Source: Serinibacter arcticus
GTDB taxonomy: Bacteria > Actinomycetota > Actinomycetes > Actinomycetales > Beutenbergiaceae
Direction: 5' to 3'
DNA: 64,000 nt
Assembly: GCF_003121705.1 (NCBI RefSeq)
Contig: NZ_PYHR01000002.1
Span: forward strand, 1-64,000
Part shown: positions 46,641 to 54,800 of the stretch, in pieces
Numbering within the stretch: position 1 is the first letter of the stretch
How the letters are laid out: the number at the start of each line of letters is the position of its first letter
Program-made: the position numbers and the translations under genes
Notes under the pieces: model-generated
Told to the model about the DNA's origin: nothing
Databases searched by the model: none
The model's input: the letters and a program-made list of their open reading frames with translations, nothing else

Positions 46641-46669
46641 ATATTGCCGTCTCGTTGACTGAGACGCAA
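46641..46669 (-). promoter_or_regulatory. Promoter of the IclR regulator gene
   Basis: On the minus strand TTGCGT (46669-46664) and CAATAT (46646-46641) are 17 nt apart, and the ATG follows after six bases. The operator palindrome lies between the two boxes. Confidence 0.6.
46649..46665. promoter_or_regulatory. Candidate IclR operator at leuC
   Basis: GTCTC-N7-GAGAC is a perfect palindrome in the divergent spacer. The flanks TTGC and GCAA extend the symmetry with one extra base on the left. A weaker copy lies in the leuB promoter. Confidence 0.65.
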
Positions 46670-46693
46670 GTCCAGGCGGGGGCGAGTTCGGAG

Positions 46694-46699
46694 CACAAT
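46694..46699 (+). promoter_or_regulatory. Possible leuC -10 box
   Basis: CACAAT is the best -10-like hexamer in the leuC leader; no good -35 is present. It would give a leader of about 65 nt that contains the hairpin at 46721-46748. Confidence 0.35.
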
Positions 46700-46720
46700 C
46701 ACCTCCTGACGTGTTCCGGC

Positions 46721-46748
46721 GGCCCGTCGCACGATCTGCGACCGGGCC
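46721..46748 (+). other. Hairpin in the leuC 5' leader
   Basis: The stem GGCCCG.CGCA pairs with TGCGACCGGGCC with one bulge and a 5-nt loop. It ends 10 nt before the ribosome binding region of leuC. No U-tract follows. Confidence 0.5.
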
Positions 46749-46771
46749 AGACGTGGTTGAAGGTGAGCAAC

Positions 46772-48253
46772 ATGGGCAAGACCCTGGCTGAGAAGGTGTG
46801 GGAGGCGCACATCGTGCGCAAGGGCGAGAACGGGGCGCCCGATCTCCTGTACATCGACCTCCACCTGTGCCACGAGGTGACCAGCCCGCAGGCCTTCGAG
46901 GGCCTGCGGCTCGCCGGTCGTCCCGTGCGCCGTCCCGACCTCACGATGGCGACCGAGGACCACAACACCCCGACGCTCGACATCGACCTGCCGATTGCGG
47001 ACCTCACGAGCCGCACGCAGATCCAGACGCTGCGCAACAACGCCGCCGAGTTCGGCGTCCGCATCCACTCGCTCGGCGACGCCGACCAGGGGATCGTGCA
47101 CCAGGTCGGCCCGCAGCTCGGACTGACGATGCCCGGCATGACGGTCGTCTGCGGCGACAGCCACACCTCCACCCACGGGGCGTTCGGCGGCCTGGCCTTC
47201 GGGATCGGCACGAGCGAGGTCGAGCACGTGCTCGCCACGCAGACGCTCCCGCTGCAGCCGTTCAAGACGATGGCGATCAACGTCGTCGGCGACCTGCCCC
47301 CCGGCTCCACCAGCAAGGACATCATCCTGGCGATCATCGCCAAGATCGGGACCGGCGGCGGCGCCGGCTACGTGCTGGAGTACCGCGGTCCGGCCATCGA
47401 GAAGCTCTCGATGGAGGCCCGCATGACGATCTGCAACATGTCGATCGAGGCCGGCGCCCGCGCGGGCATGATCGCGCCCGACCAGACCACGTTCGACTAC
47501 GTCGAGGGCCGCCCGCACGCGCCGCAGGGCGAGGACTGGGACGCCGCCGTCGACTACTGGAAGACGCTGCGCACCGACGAGGACGCGACGTTCGACGTCG
47601 AGGTCGAGCTCCTCGCGAGCGACCTCGAGCCGTTCATCACCTGGGGCACCAACCCGGGTCAGGGGCTGCCGATCAGCGCCACGATCCCCGTCCCCGAGAA
47701 CATCTCGGACGAGAACGAGCGCGTCGCCGCCGAGCGCGCGATCGAGTACATGGGCCTCACGCCCGGCCAGCCGCTGCGCGAGATCAAGATCGACACGGTC
47801 TTCATGGGCTCGTGCACCAACGGCCGCATCGAGGACCTGCGCTCCATCGCCAAGGTCATCCAGGGCCGTCGCAAGCACGACGACCTGCGCGTGCTCGTCG
47901 TCCCGGCGTCCGCCCGCGTGCGGCTGCAGGCCGAGGCGGAGGGGCTCGACCAGATCTTCCTCGACTTCGGGGCCGAGTGGCGCAACGCCGGGTGCTCGAT
48001 GTGCCTCGGCATGAACCCCGACCAGCTCGCGCCGGGGGAGCGGTCCGCCTCGACGTCGAACCGCAACTTCGAGGGACGCCAGGGCAAGGGCGGTCGCACG
48101 CACCTCGTCTCGCCCCTCGTCGCGGCGGCCACCGCGATCCGCGGCACGCTCTCCTCGCTCAGCGACCTCGACCTGCCCGCCGGCACCGACCTGACGACCT
48201 TCGACGGCACGCCCCTGGCGCCCCTGGACCCCGCGGTCCTGGTCCAGGTCTGA
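46772..48253 (+). CDS. leuC: 3-isopropylmalate dehydratase, large subunit
   Basis: It isomerises 2- to 3-isopropylmalate in leucine synthesis with a [4Fe-4S] cluster, as a complex with LeuD. From ATG 46772 it is 493 aa. Motifs are [44 protein letters not shown] near residue 130, [13 protein letters not shown] near 348 and [15 protein letters not shown] near 410; the three cluster cysteines (one in GSCTN, two in CSMC) are present. Start chosen at 46772 because GAAGGTGAG lies about 6 nt upstream; the frame back to 46625 lacks homology. leuD follows after 26 nt. Confidence 0.95.
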   Translation: MGKTLAEKVWEAHIVRKGENGAPDLLYIDLHLCHEVTSPQAFEGLRLAGRPVRRPDLTMATEDHNTPTLDIDLPIADLTSRTQIQTLRNNAAEFGVRIHSLGDADQGIVHQVGPQLGLTMPGMTVVCGDSHTSTHGAFGGLAFGIGTSEVEHVLATQTLPLQPFKTMAINVVGDLPPGSTSKDIILAIIAKIGTGGGAGYVLEYRGPAIEKLSMEARMTICNMSIEAGARAGMIAPDQTTFDYVEGRPHAPQGEDWDAAVDYWKTLRTDEDATFDVEVELLASDLEPFITWGTNPGQGLPISATIPVPENISDENERVAAERAIEYMGLTPGQPLREIKIDTVFMGSCTNGRIEDLRSIAKVIQGRRKHDDLRVLVVPASARVRLQAEAEGLDQIFLDFGAEWRNAGCSMCLGMNPDQLAPGERSASTSNRNFEGRQGKGGRTHLVSPLVAAATAIRGTLSSLSDLDLPAGTDLTTFDGTPLAPLDPAVLVQV

Positions 48254-48279
48254 GCGCGACGACGAGGAAGGACATCCCC

Positions 48280-48918
48280 ATGGACAAGATCACCACCCAC
48301 ACCGGCATCGGCGTCCCGCTGCGCCGCGGCAACGTGGACACCGACCAGATCATCCCCGCCGTCTACCTCAAGCGAGTCACGCGCACGGGGTTCGAGGACG
48401 CGCTCTTCGCAGCCTGGCGCGGCGACCCCTCCTTCATCCTCAACCAGGACGCCTACAAGGCCGGTACCGTGCTCGTCGCCGGACCCGACTTCGGCACCGG
48501 CTCCTCCCGCGAGCACGCCGTCTGGGCGCTGAAGGACTACGGCTTCCGGGTCGTGCTCGCCTCGCGCTTCGCGGACATCTTCCGCGGCAACTCGGGCAAG
48601 CAGGGTCTCGTGGCCGGTCTGGTCGAGCAGGAGGACATCGAGCTGCTCTGGAAGCTCCTCGAGGCCACGCCCGGCCTGGAGGTCACGGTCGACCTGGTCA
48701 ACAAGACCGTCACGGCCGGCGAGGCCACCGTGCCGTTCCAGATCGACGAGTACACGCGCTGGCGCCTGATGGAGGGCCTGGACGACATCGGCCTCACCCT
48801 CCAGCACGAGGCGGACATCACGGCGTTCGAGGCGACGCGCGAGAGCTGGCGTCCGAAGACGCTGCCGGCACGCACCCTGCCCAAGATCGACATCGAGGCG
48901 GCGCGCAGCTCTTCCTGA
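48280..48918 (+). CDS. leuD: 3-isopropylmalate dehydratase, small subunit
   Basis: This swivel-domain partner of LeuC is 212 aa. Motifs are [23 protein letters not shown] near residue 18, [22 protein letters not shown] near 70, [15 protein letters not shown] near 95, and [14 protein letters not shown] near 165. ATG 48280 has GAGGAAGGA about 7 nt upstream. It forms an operon with leuC. Confidence 0.95.
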   Translation: MDKITTHTGIGVPLRRGNVDTDQIIPAVYLKRVTRTGFEDALFAAWRGDPSFILNQDAYKAGTVLVAGPDFGTGSSREHAVWALKDYGFRVVLASRFADIFRGNSGKQGLVAGLVEQEDIELLWKLLEATPGLEVTVDLVNKTVTAGEATVPFQIDEYTRWRLMEGLDDIGLTLQHEADITAFEATRESWRPKTLPARTLPKIDIEAARSSS

Positions 48919-49016
48919 GCGGCGCTCCCGGGACGACGGGCACCCCCGTCATAGGGTGAGGAGACCGCTCTCGGGCGGCTCCGATCCCTATCCACGCCTC
49001 CTCGGACGGTTCCTCC

Positions 49017-51002
49017 ATGACGGTGACGCTCGGCCGCGGGCCCGCTCGCGCGACCGCGTCAGCCCAAGCGTCCGCCCGGCCCCCCGCGCCTCGCGTCGAG
49101 GCCCCCTCGTCCCGACCGCTGCCCCACCTGCGGGGCCTGGACGGCGTGCGGGCCCTCGCCGTCGCGGCCGTCGTGGCCTACCACGCGGGGGCCACCTGGC
49201 TGCCGGGCGGCTTCCTCGGCGTCGACGTCTTCTTCGTCCTCTCGGGCTTCCTCATCACGGCGCTGCTGGCCCACGAGGTGCGCGAGACGGGCGGCTTCCG
49301 GATCGGCACGTTCTACCGCCGTCGGATCGCGCGGCTCGTCCCGGCGCTGTGGACGATGATCGCGGCGGTCGCGCTGGCCGGCCTGGTCTGGCGCGAGCAG
49401 CTCGATGCCCTCCGCGGCTCGATCGTCGCCGGCCTGACCTCCACCTCCAACTGGTGGATGATCGCCGCGGACGAGTCCTACTTCTCCTCGGGCGGCCGGC
49501 CGCCGCTGCTGCGGCACCTGTGGTCGCTCGCGCTCGAGGCCCAGTTCTACCTGCTCGCCCCGCTGCTGGCGTGGGTGCTGCTGCGCCGGGGGCGACGGTA
49601 CCTGGGCAGGATCGCCCTCGGTCTCGCGATCGCCTCGGCGGCCCTGATGGCGGTGTGGGCCGTCCGGGGCGAGATGCCGATCCCGTTCGATCCCTCCCGG
49701 CTGTACTTCGGCACCGACACGCACCTCGCGGGCCTGATGATCGGCGTCGTCCTGGCGTGCGTGTGGCAGCCCTGGCGGACGTGGCCGGGGACCGCCGCGT
49801 GGTTGCGCGGGAGCGACGCCACCCCGCGCTGGCGCTCGGGCCTGGTGGCCGACCTCGCCGGGGTGGTCGGCCTGATGCTCGCGGTCGTGGTGATGGCGAC
49901 GCAGGGTGAGCTGTCACCGTCGCTCTACCGCGGCGGGTTCCTGTCCTTCAGCGTGATGGCCGCGCTGCTCGTCGCCGCAGCGGCCCACCCGGGCAGCCTG
50001 CTGGGACGCGGGCTCGCGCTGCCGCCGCTCGCGTGGCTCGGCACGCGCTCCTACGGCATCTACCTGTGGCACTGGCCGGTCTTCGCCTTCACCCGACCGG
50101 GCCTCGACGTGCCAGGTCCGGACTGGCTGGTGCAGACGCTCCGCATCGCGCTGGTGCTCGGGATCGCGGAGCTGTCCTTCCGGTACGTCGAGACGCCCGC
50201 CCGGCGGGGCGGCCTGCAGCGTTGGTTCGCCGGGCTCCGCGAGCCCGGGCGTCCCGGCCGCCTGCTCGTGGCGTCCGGCGCGGCGACGGCGGTGCTCGCG
50301 CTCGGTGCGGCCGTCGCGCTCGTGCCGGGCACCTCGTCCGACGCCGAGCTCGGCGCCCGGTCGGTCGCCGAGGAGGCCGCGACGCCGGCGTCGGCGCGCG
50401 CCACGGATCCCGTCCCCGACGACCCGACCCCCGAGGCGCCGGCGCCGCTGGCGCCGGCGGCGGCCCCGGTGCCACCGCCCGCCCCGGCAGCCGCCACCAC
50501 CCCAGCCCCGGCTCCGACCCCCGCCGAGGAGCTCGGCACCGTGTCGGCCGTCGGGGACTCCGTGCTGGCGATGGCCGCGCCCGACCTCGGGGCGCTCGGC
50601 GTCGGCGTCGACGCGGTGAAGTCGCGGCAGTTCCGGGAGATGGCCGATCTCGTGCTGACGGCGCGCGACTCCGGCACCCTCGGGCACACCGTCGTCGTGC
50701 ACGGCGGCACCAACGGCCCGATCGCCGAGGCCGACCTCCGGCGACTGCTGGACGGCACCGCGGACCGGCGGGTCTTCCTGGTGACGATCAAGGCACCCGT
50801 GGCCTGGGAGGGTATGAACAACGAGCTCCTGGCGCGGGTGGTGCCCGAGTACCCGCACGCGGGTCTGATCGACTGGGCCGGCGCCGCGACGGCGCACCCC
50901 GACTGGCTCTACAGCGACACGATCCACCCGCGCGAGGGCGAGGGGAGCGCGGCGATGGCGAACCTGGTCTGGACGACGATCCAGCCGGGGTGGACCGGCT
51001 GA
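49017..51002 (+). CDS. Acyltransferase-3 membrane protein fused to an SGNH domain
   Basis: A 661-aa OatA-type protein thought to O-acetylate peptidoglycan or surface glycans. The N-terminal acyltransferase-3 domain (about residues 40-400; HLRGLDGVRALAVAAVVAYHAG, then FFVLSGFLITALL, RRRIARLVPALW) has about ten transmembrane helices. A Pro/Ala-rich linker (470-510) precedes a C-terminal SGNH domain: the GDS block (VGDSVLAM) near 520, GGTN near 563 and the D-x-x-H pair in SDTIHP near 640. No good ribosome binding site precedes ATG 49017, so the start is uncertain. Confidence 0.85.
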   Translation: MTVTLGRGPARATASAQASARPPAPRVEAPSSRPLPHLRGLDGVRALAVAAVVAYHAGATWLPGGFLGVDVFFVLSGFLITALLAHEVRETGGFRIGTFYRRRIARLVPALWTMIAAVALAGLVWREQLDALRGSIVAGLTSTSNWWMIAADESYFSSGGRPPLLRHLWSLALEAQFYLLAPLLAWVLLRRGRRYLGRIALGLAIASAALMAVWAVRGEMPIPFDPSRLYFGTDTHLAGLMIGVVLACVWQPWRTWPGTAAWLRGSDATPRWRSGLVADLAGVVGLMLAVVVMATQGELSPSLYRGGFLSFSVMAALLVAAAAHPGSLLGRGLALPPLAWLGTRSYGIYLWHWPVFAFTRPGLDVPGPDWLVQTLRIALVLGIAELSFRYVETPARRGGLQRWFAGLREPGRPGRLLVASGAATAVLALGAAVALVPGTSSDAELGARSVAEEAATPASARATDPVPDDPTPEAPAPLAPAAAPVPPPAPAAATTPAPAPTPAEELGTVSAVGDSVLAMAAPDLGALGVGVDAVKSRQFREMADLVLTARDSGTLGHTVVVHGGTNGPIAEADLRRLLDGTADRRVFLVTIKAPVAWEGMNNELLARVVPEYPHAGLIDWAGAATAHPDWLYSDTIHPREGEGSAAMANLVWTTIQPGWTG

Positions 51003-51036
51003 CGGCGGGCGGCCGACGGCGGGGAGCAGCCCCGTG

Positions 51037-51522
51037 CTACGGCACGGTCTCCACGAGCGGCCCCGCGGCCTCGGCCGCGGCGACGGCGCCGCGCAGGTAG
51101 CGCACCACGACCTCGCGCTCGTCCGGCGAGAGGGAGGCGTCCAGCTGCGCGAGGGCGCGGAACATGCCCCCCATGTGCTGCAGGACCTCGCTCCGGGCGG
51201 AGTCGGTGATGACGACCTCGGTCCGGCGCCGGTCGCGCGAGTGGGGGCGACGCTCCACGTGCCCCTTCGCCTCCAGCCGGTCGACGATCCCGGTGGACGC
51301 CGCCGTCGAGACGTCGAGCAGCCGCGCGATCTCCGCGGGGCCGATGGGCTGACGGGCGAGGTGCTCCAGGGCGTGCACCTCGGTGTCCGAGAGCCCGGTC
51401 GAGGTGGACACGTGCTGGCGCACGTCCGCCTCCAGGCTCATCACACGACGGAGCAGCACCAGCGACTCGGTCTGCTTCCAGGCGCCACGCACGGAGAGGT
51501 CGACGTCGGTCAAGTCATTCAC
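51037..51522 (-). CDS. MarR family transcriptional regulator
   Basis: A 161-aa winged-helix regulator: QTESLVLLRRVMSLEADVRQHVS, SDTEVHALEHLARQPIGPAEIARLLDVSTAASTGIVDRLE (recognition helix) and HSRDRRRTEVVIT (wing). The GTG start at 51522 lies in a candidate operator (51519-51541) just after its -10-like TAGGCT (51554-51549, minus strand). The same 23-bp element recurs at the MMPL exporter promoter at 52626, so the protein probably represses itself and the pump. Ligand unknown. Confidence 0.88.
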   Translation of the reverse strand: MNDLTDVDLSVRGAWKQTESLVLLRRVMSLEADVRQHVSTSTGLSDTEVHALEHLARQPIGPAEIARLLDVSTAASTGIVDRLEAKGHVERRPHSRDRRRTEVVITDSARSEVLQHMGGMFRALAQLDASLSPDEREVVVRYLRGAVAAAEAAGPLVETVP

Positions 51523-51541
51523 CTACTTAGTCACTAAGCAA
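51519..51541 (-). promoter_or_regulatory. Candidate MarR operator at the marR-type gene
   Basis: On the minus strand, TTGCTTAGTGACTAAG begins a 23-bp element, with CTTAGT-G-ACTAAG as a perfect 13-bp palindrome (51526-51538). It lies about 7-30 nt after the -10 box TAGGCT, over the expected transcription start. Confidence 0.7.
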
Positions 51542-51614
51542 CGCGCCCAGCCTAGCGCTCGCGTTCCGCACCCGTGGGGCGACACGGACCGTGACGTGGC
51601 CCCCTCGGCCTGCC

Positions 51615-51620
51615 TACGGT
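51615..51620 (+). promoter_or_regulatory. -10 box of the SDR gene
   Basis: TACGGT within CCTACGGTCG lies 37 nt before the GTG. An almost identical CCTACGGTCGGG precedes the binding-protein gene at 54801. Confidence 0.45.
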
Positions 51621-51657
51621 CGAGGGAGGGGAGCCACCTCCGACCGGAAGGACCACC

Positions 51658-52551
51658 GTGCGCACGCAGTACACGTTCGTCGACCCCACCACCCTCTACG
51701 CCGACATCAGCACGCGACCGGACGACCAGACGGAGCCCGGGCTGGACGCCGAGCTCCGGGACCGCGCCGACCTGGGTGAGGAGACCTACGTCGGCACCGG
51801 CCGGCTCAAGGGTCGCAAGGCGCTCGTGACCGGGGGCGACTCGGGCATCGGCGCCGCGACCGTGATCGCGTTCGCCCGCGAGGGTGCCGACGTCGCCCTG
51901 GCCTACCTCCCGCCGGAGCAGGTGGACGCCGAGCGGGTCGCCGCGATCGCACGCGAGGCCGGGGTCGTCGTCGCGCTGCTGCCCGGGGACCTGAGCGTGC
52001 ACGCCGAGGCGGTGGCGCTGGTCGACGACGCGGTGGCGCAGCTCGGAGGGCTCGACATCCTCGTCAACAACGCCGGCAAGCAGATCTACAACGAGGACCT
52101 GACGACGCTCCCGGACGAGCAGTTCGACGACACGTTCAAGGTCAACGTCTACGCGATGTTCTGGATCACCAAGGCCGCGCTCGGCCACCTGCCGCCGGGC
52201 TCGACGATCATCAACACCACGTCGGTCCAGGCGTACTCGCCGTCGGACATCCTCGTCGACTACGCCTCCACGAAGGCGACCATCAACGCCTTCACGAAGG
52301 CGCTCGCGCAGCAGGTGGGGCCGAAGGGCATCCGCGTCAACGCCGTCGCCCCCGGTCCGGTCTGGACGCCGCTCCAGGTCACGGACGGCCAGCCCTCCGA
52401 CGCGATCGGGGAGTTCGGGCAGAGCACGCCCCTCGGGCGCGCGGGCCAGCCCGCGGAGCTCGCTCCGGCCTACGTCTTCCTGGCGTCGGCGGAGTCGAGC
52501 TACGTCTCGGGCGAGACCCTCAACGTCAACGGGGGCATGCCGACCCCCTGA
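51658..52551 (+). CDS. Short-chain dehydrogenase/reductase (general-stress SDR type)
   Basis: A 297-aa SDR of the YdaD/YhdF-like branch with a long N-terminal extension (QYTFVDPTTLYADI). The cofactor motif is VTGGDSGIGAATVIAFA near residue 60, NNAGKQ near 140, the catalytic Ser in TTSVQAY near 180, and Tyr/Lys in DYASTKA near 200, ending ETLNVNGGMPTP. The GTG start has GGAAGGA about 6 nt upstream and TACGGT at 51615. Substrate is not known; its position beside MarR and the MMPL pump hints at a stress role. Confidence 0.88.
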   Translation: MRTQYTFVDPTTLYADISTRPDDQTEPGLDAELRDRADLGEETYVGTGRLKGRKALVTGGDSGIGAATVIAFAREGADVALAYLPPEQVDAERVAAIAREAGVVVALLPGDLSVHAEAVALVDDAVAQLGGLDILVNNAGKQIYNEDLTTLPDEQFDDTFKVNVYAMFWITKAALGHLPPGSTIINTTSVQAYSPSDILVDYASTKATINAFTKALAQQVGPKGIRVNAVAPGPVWTPLQVTDGQPSDAIGEFGQSTPLGRAGQPAELAPAYVFLASAESSYVSGETLNVNGGMPTP

Positions 52552-52575
52552 CGCCTCACCCACCTCCGCACGGCG

Positions 52576-52608
52576 CGCCGCCCCCACCAGCTTCCGGTGG
52601 GGGCGGCG
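52576..52608 (+). terminator. Terminator after the SDR gene
   Basis: Perfect 13-bp arms CGCCGCCCCCACC/GGTGGGGGCGGCG with a 7-nt loop lie 24 nt past the SDR stop and just ahead of the MMPL promoter. Confidence 0.85.
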
Positions 52609-52614
52609 TCGTCG

Positions 52615-52620
52615 TATAGT
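52615..52620 (+). promoter_or_regulatory. -10 box of the MMPL exporter gene
   Basis: TATAGT lies 8 nt ahead of the palindromic core of the candidate MarR operator and 62 nt ahead of the ATG. A MarR dimer on that site would cover the transcription start. Confidence 0.65.
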
Positions 52621-52625
52621 TCACT

Positions 52626-52648
52626 TGCTTAGCAACTAACCAGGTGAT
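52626..52648 (+). promoter_or_regulatory. Candidate MarR operator at the MMPL exporter
   Basis: A 23-bp element beginning TTGCTTAGCAACTAA agrees with the marR-type element (51519-51541) at 19 of 23 positions. It sits at the same distance from the -10 box, about the transcription start. Confidence 0.7.
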
Positions 52649-52682
52649 CTACCGAGGTCACGTTCCAGGAGGACGAGCTCAG

Positions 52683-54713
52683 ATGTCGACACGCCGCATG
52701 CCCAGGCCCGTGATCTGGGTGTTCGCCATCCTCCCGCTGATCCTCGGTGTGCTGATGATTGCGGTGGTCGGAGGCGGCGAGCGGCCCCGGCTCGCGACCG
52801 ACCAGCTGCCCGCCGGCTACGACTCGACGCTGGCGACCGAGCTCGCCGCCGAGCTCCCCGACGACGCCGGCTCGACCGCCGTCGTCGTCTTCAGCGCGGT
52901 CGGCACCGACGCCCTGGCACCCGAGGCGCTGGGGGAGATCGGCACGCTCCTGACCGACATCTCCGGCGCCGAGCCCGTGCTCGTCCCCTCCGAGGACGGC
53001 ACCGCGGCGCTGGGGATCCTGGCGCTCGAGGCGACAAGCGCGAGCGAGGTGGCCGACGCCGTCGTCGACCTGCGCGAGCAGCTCGACCAGGGGGTGCCCG
53101 ACGGCGTGACGGCGCAGGTCACCGGTCCCGCCGGGATCGAGGCCGACCTCGCCTCCGTGTTCGACGGCGCGAACTTCCGACTGCTCGCGGCCACGGCCCT
53201 CGTCGTCGCCGTGCTCCTGATCGTCACCTACCGCAGCCCCGTGCTGTGGATCATCCCGCTCACCGTGGTGGGCATCGCCGACCAGACGGCCGCCGCGCTG
53301 GCGACCCGGGTGCTCGCCGCCGTCGACATCGCCTGGAACGAGTCGACCACCGGCATCCTCAGCGTGCTGGTGTTCGGCGCCGGCACGAACTACGCGCTGC
53401 TGCTCATCTCGCGCTACCGCGACGAGCTGCGCACCACGGACGACCGGTTCGCCGCGATGGGGCACGCGCTGAAGCGCACGCTCGAGCCCGTCCTGTGCTC
53501 GGCCGGCACCGTCGTGGTCGGCCTGCTCACCCTGCTGCTCTCGCTCGTCCCGACCACGCGCGGCCTCGGGCTCGCGTGCGCGGTCGGGATCGTCGTCGCC
53601 GCGTTCTTCGTGCTCGTGTGCCTGCCCGCGTGCCTCGTGCTGTTCGGGCGCTGGGTGTTCTGGCCCAAGGTGCCCCGCGTCGGGGACGCGCTCGCGAGCG
53701 AGACCCGCTCCGTGTGGCGCCGGATCGGCGACGGCGTCGCCCGCCGCCCGATCGTCGTGGGCTCCGGCGTCGTCGTCGTGCTGGCGCTGCTCGCCGTCGG
53801 CAACACCCAGCTCCGCCTCGGCCTCGACACGGCCGACCAGTTCCTGGTCAAGCCGGAGGCGATCGCCGCCGCGGAGCGCATCTCGGAGTCGTTCCCGGCC
53901 GGGACGTCCAACCCCACCCTCGTGGCCACGCGGGCGGACGCCGCCCAGGTGCAGCAGGCGATCGAGGGCGTCGACGGCGTCGCGTCCGTCGCCCCGGCCG
54001 GCACGGGGGAGGGCGTCACGCAGCTCCAGGTGGTGCTCGACGCGGCCGAGGGGAGCGACGACGCCGACGCCGCCGTCCTCGCGCTGCGGGACGCGCTGGG
54101 CGAGTTCGACGAGACGTACGTCGGCGGCCCCGAGGCCCAGCGCCTCGACGCGACCGACGCCGCCGCCCGCGACCGCGGCCTGATCATCCCGCTCATCCTC
54201 GGCCTGGTGCTCGTGGCGCTGGGGGCCCTGCTGCGGTCGGTGGTGGCGCCGATCCTGCTGGTGCTCACGGTGGTCGGCACGTACTTCGCCTCGCTCGGCG
54301 CCTCGTGGTGGATCTTCACCGGCGTGCTCGGGTTCAACGCGCTCGACGAGGGGGTGCCGCTGCTCGCGTTCCTCTTCCTGGTCGCGCTCGGCGTCGACTA
54401 CAACATCTTCCTCGTCACGCGGGCCCGCGAGGAGAGCCTGGAGCACGGTCCCCGCGAGGGGATGCTCCGGGCGCTCGGGGCCACGGGCGGCGTCATCACG
54501 AGCGCCGGGATCCTGCTGGCGGCCGTCTTCGCCGTCCTCGGGGTGCTGCCGCTCGTCGTGCTCGCCCAGCTCGGCGTCATCGTGTGCCTCGGGGTGCTGC
54601 TGGACACGCTCGTCGTGCGGACGATGCTGGTCCCGTCGCTCGCCCTCGTCCTGGGCGACAAGTTCTGGTGGCCGCGGCGTCTCGGATCCGGACGGCACGC
54701 GTCCGCCATCTGA
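52683..54713 (+). CDS. MMPL/RND family exporter
   Basis: A 676-aa membrane protein of the MmpL/RND class, likely exporting lipids or drugs. The N-terminal helix (PVIWVFAILPLILGVLMIAV) is followed by a periplasmic domain (about 35-160) and a six-helix bundle with GAGTNYALLLISRYRDEL near residue 240. A second repeat with LGVDYNIFLVTRAREESLEHGPREGML near 580 completes the internal duplication. ATG 52683 has AGGAGGA about 8 nt upstream. The candidate operator ties it to the MarR protein two genes upstream. Confidence 0.92.
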   Translation: MSTRRMPRPVIWVFAILPLILGVLMIAVVGGGERPRLATDQLPAGYDSTLATELAAELPDDAGSTAVVVFSAVGTDALAPEALGEIGTLLTDISGAEPVLVPSEDGTAALGILALEATSASEVADAVVDLREQLDQGVPDGVTAQVTGPAGIEADLASVFDGANFRLLAATALVVAVLLIVTYRSPVLWIIPLTVVGIADQTAAALATRVLAAVDIAWNESTTGILSVLVFGAGTNYALLLISRYRDELRTTDDRFAAMGHALKRTLEPVLCSAGTVVVGLLTLLLSLVPTTRGLGLACAVGIVVAAFFVLVCLPACLVLFGRWVFWPKVPRVGDALASETRSVWRRIGDGVARRPIVVGSGVVVVLALLAVGNTQLRLGLDTADQFLVKPEAIAAAERISESFPAGTSNPTLVATRADAAQVQQAIEGVDGVASVAPAGTGEGVTQLQVVLDAAEGSDDADAAVLALRDALGEFDETYVGGPEAQRLDATDAAARDRGLIIPLILGLVLVALGALLRSVVAPILLVLTVVGTYFASLGASWWIFTGVLGFNALDEGVPLLAFLFLVALGVDYNIFLVTRAREESLEHGPREGMLRALGATGGVITSAGILLAAVFAVLGVLPLVVLAQLGVIVCLGVLLDTLVVRTMLVPSLALVLGDKFWWPRRLGSGRHASAI

Positions 54714-54720
54714 GACGAAT

Positions 54721-54738
54721 CGGGGTCGCGAGACCCCG
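54721..54738 (+). terminator. Small terminator-like hairpin after the exporter
   Basis: Arms CGGGGTC/GACCCCG with a GCGA loop lie 7 nt past the exporter stop. Short, with no U-tract. Confidence 0.5.
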
Positions 54739-54753
54739 TGCCGCCAACGCTCC

Positions 54754-54759
54754 TACGGT
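54754..54759 (+). promoter_or_regulatory. -10 box of the LLM/ABC operon
   Basis: TACGGT in TCCTACGGTCGGG lies 41 nt before the ATG of the first gene; GAGGAGC at 54789-54795 is its ribosome site. No dedicated regulator gene adjoins it. Confidence 0.45.
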
Positions 54760-54800
54760 CGGGTCACCCACGCACCACAGCCCGAACCGAGGAGCACGAG

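Noticed and set aside
46625-46771. N-terminal extension of LeuC back to 46625
   Set aside because: It would read through the divergent promoter and operator and encodes no LeuC-like residues. ATG 46772 has a ribosome site and the conserved start.
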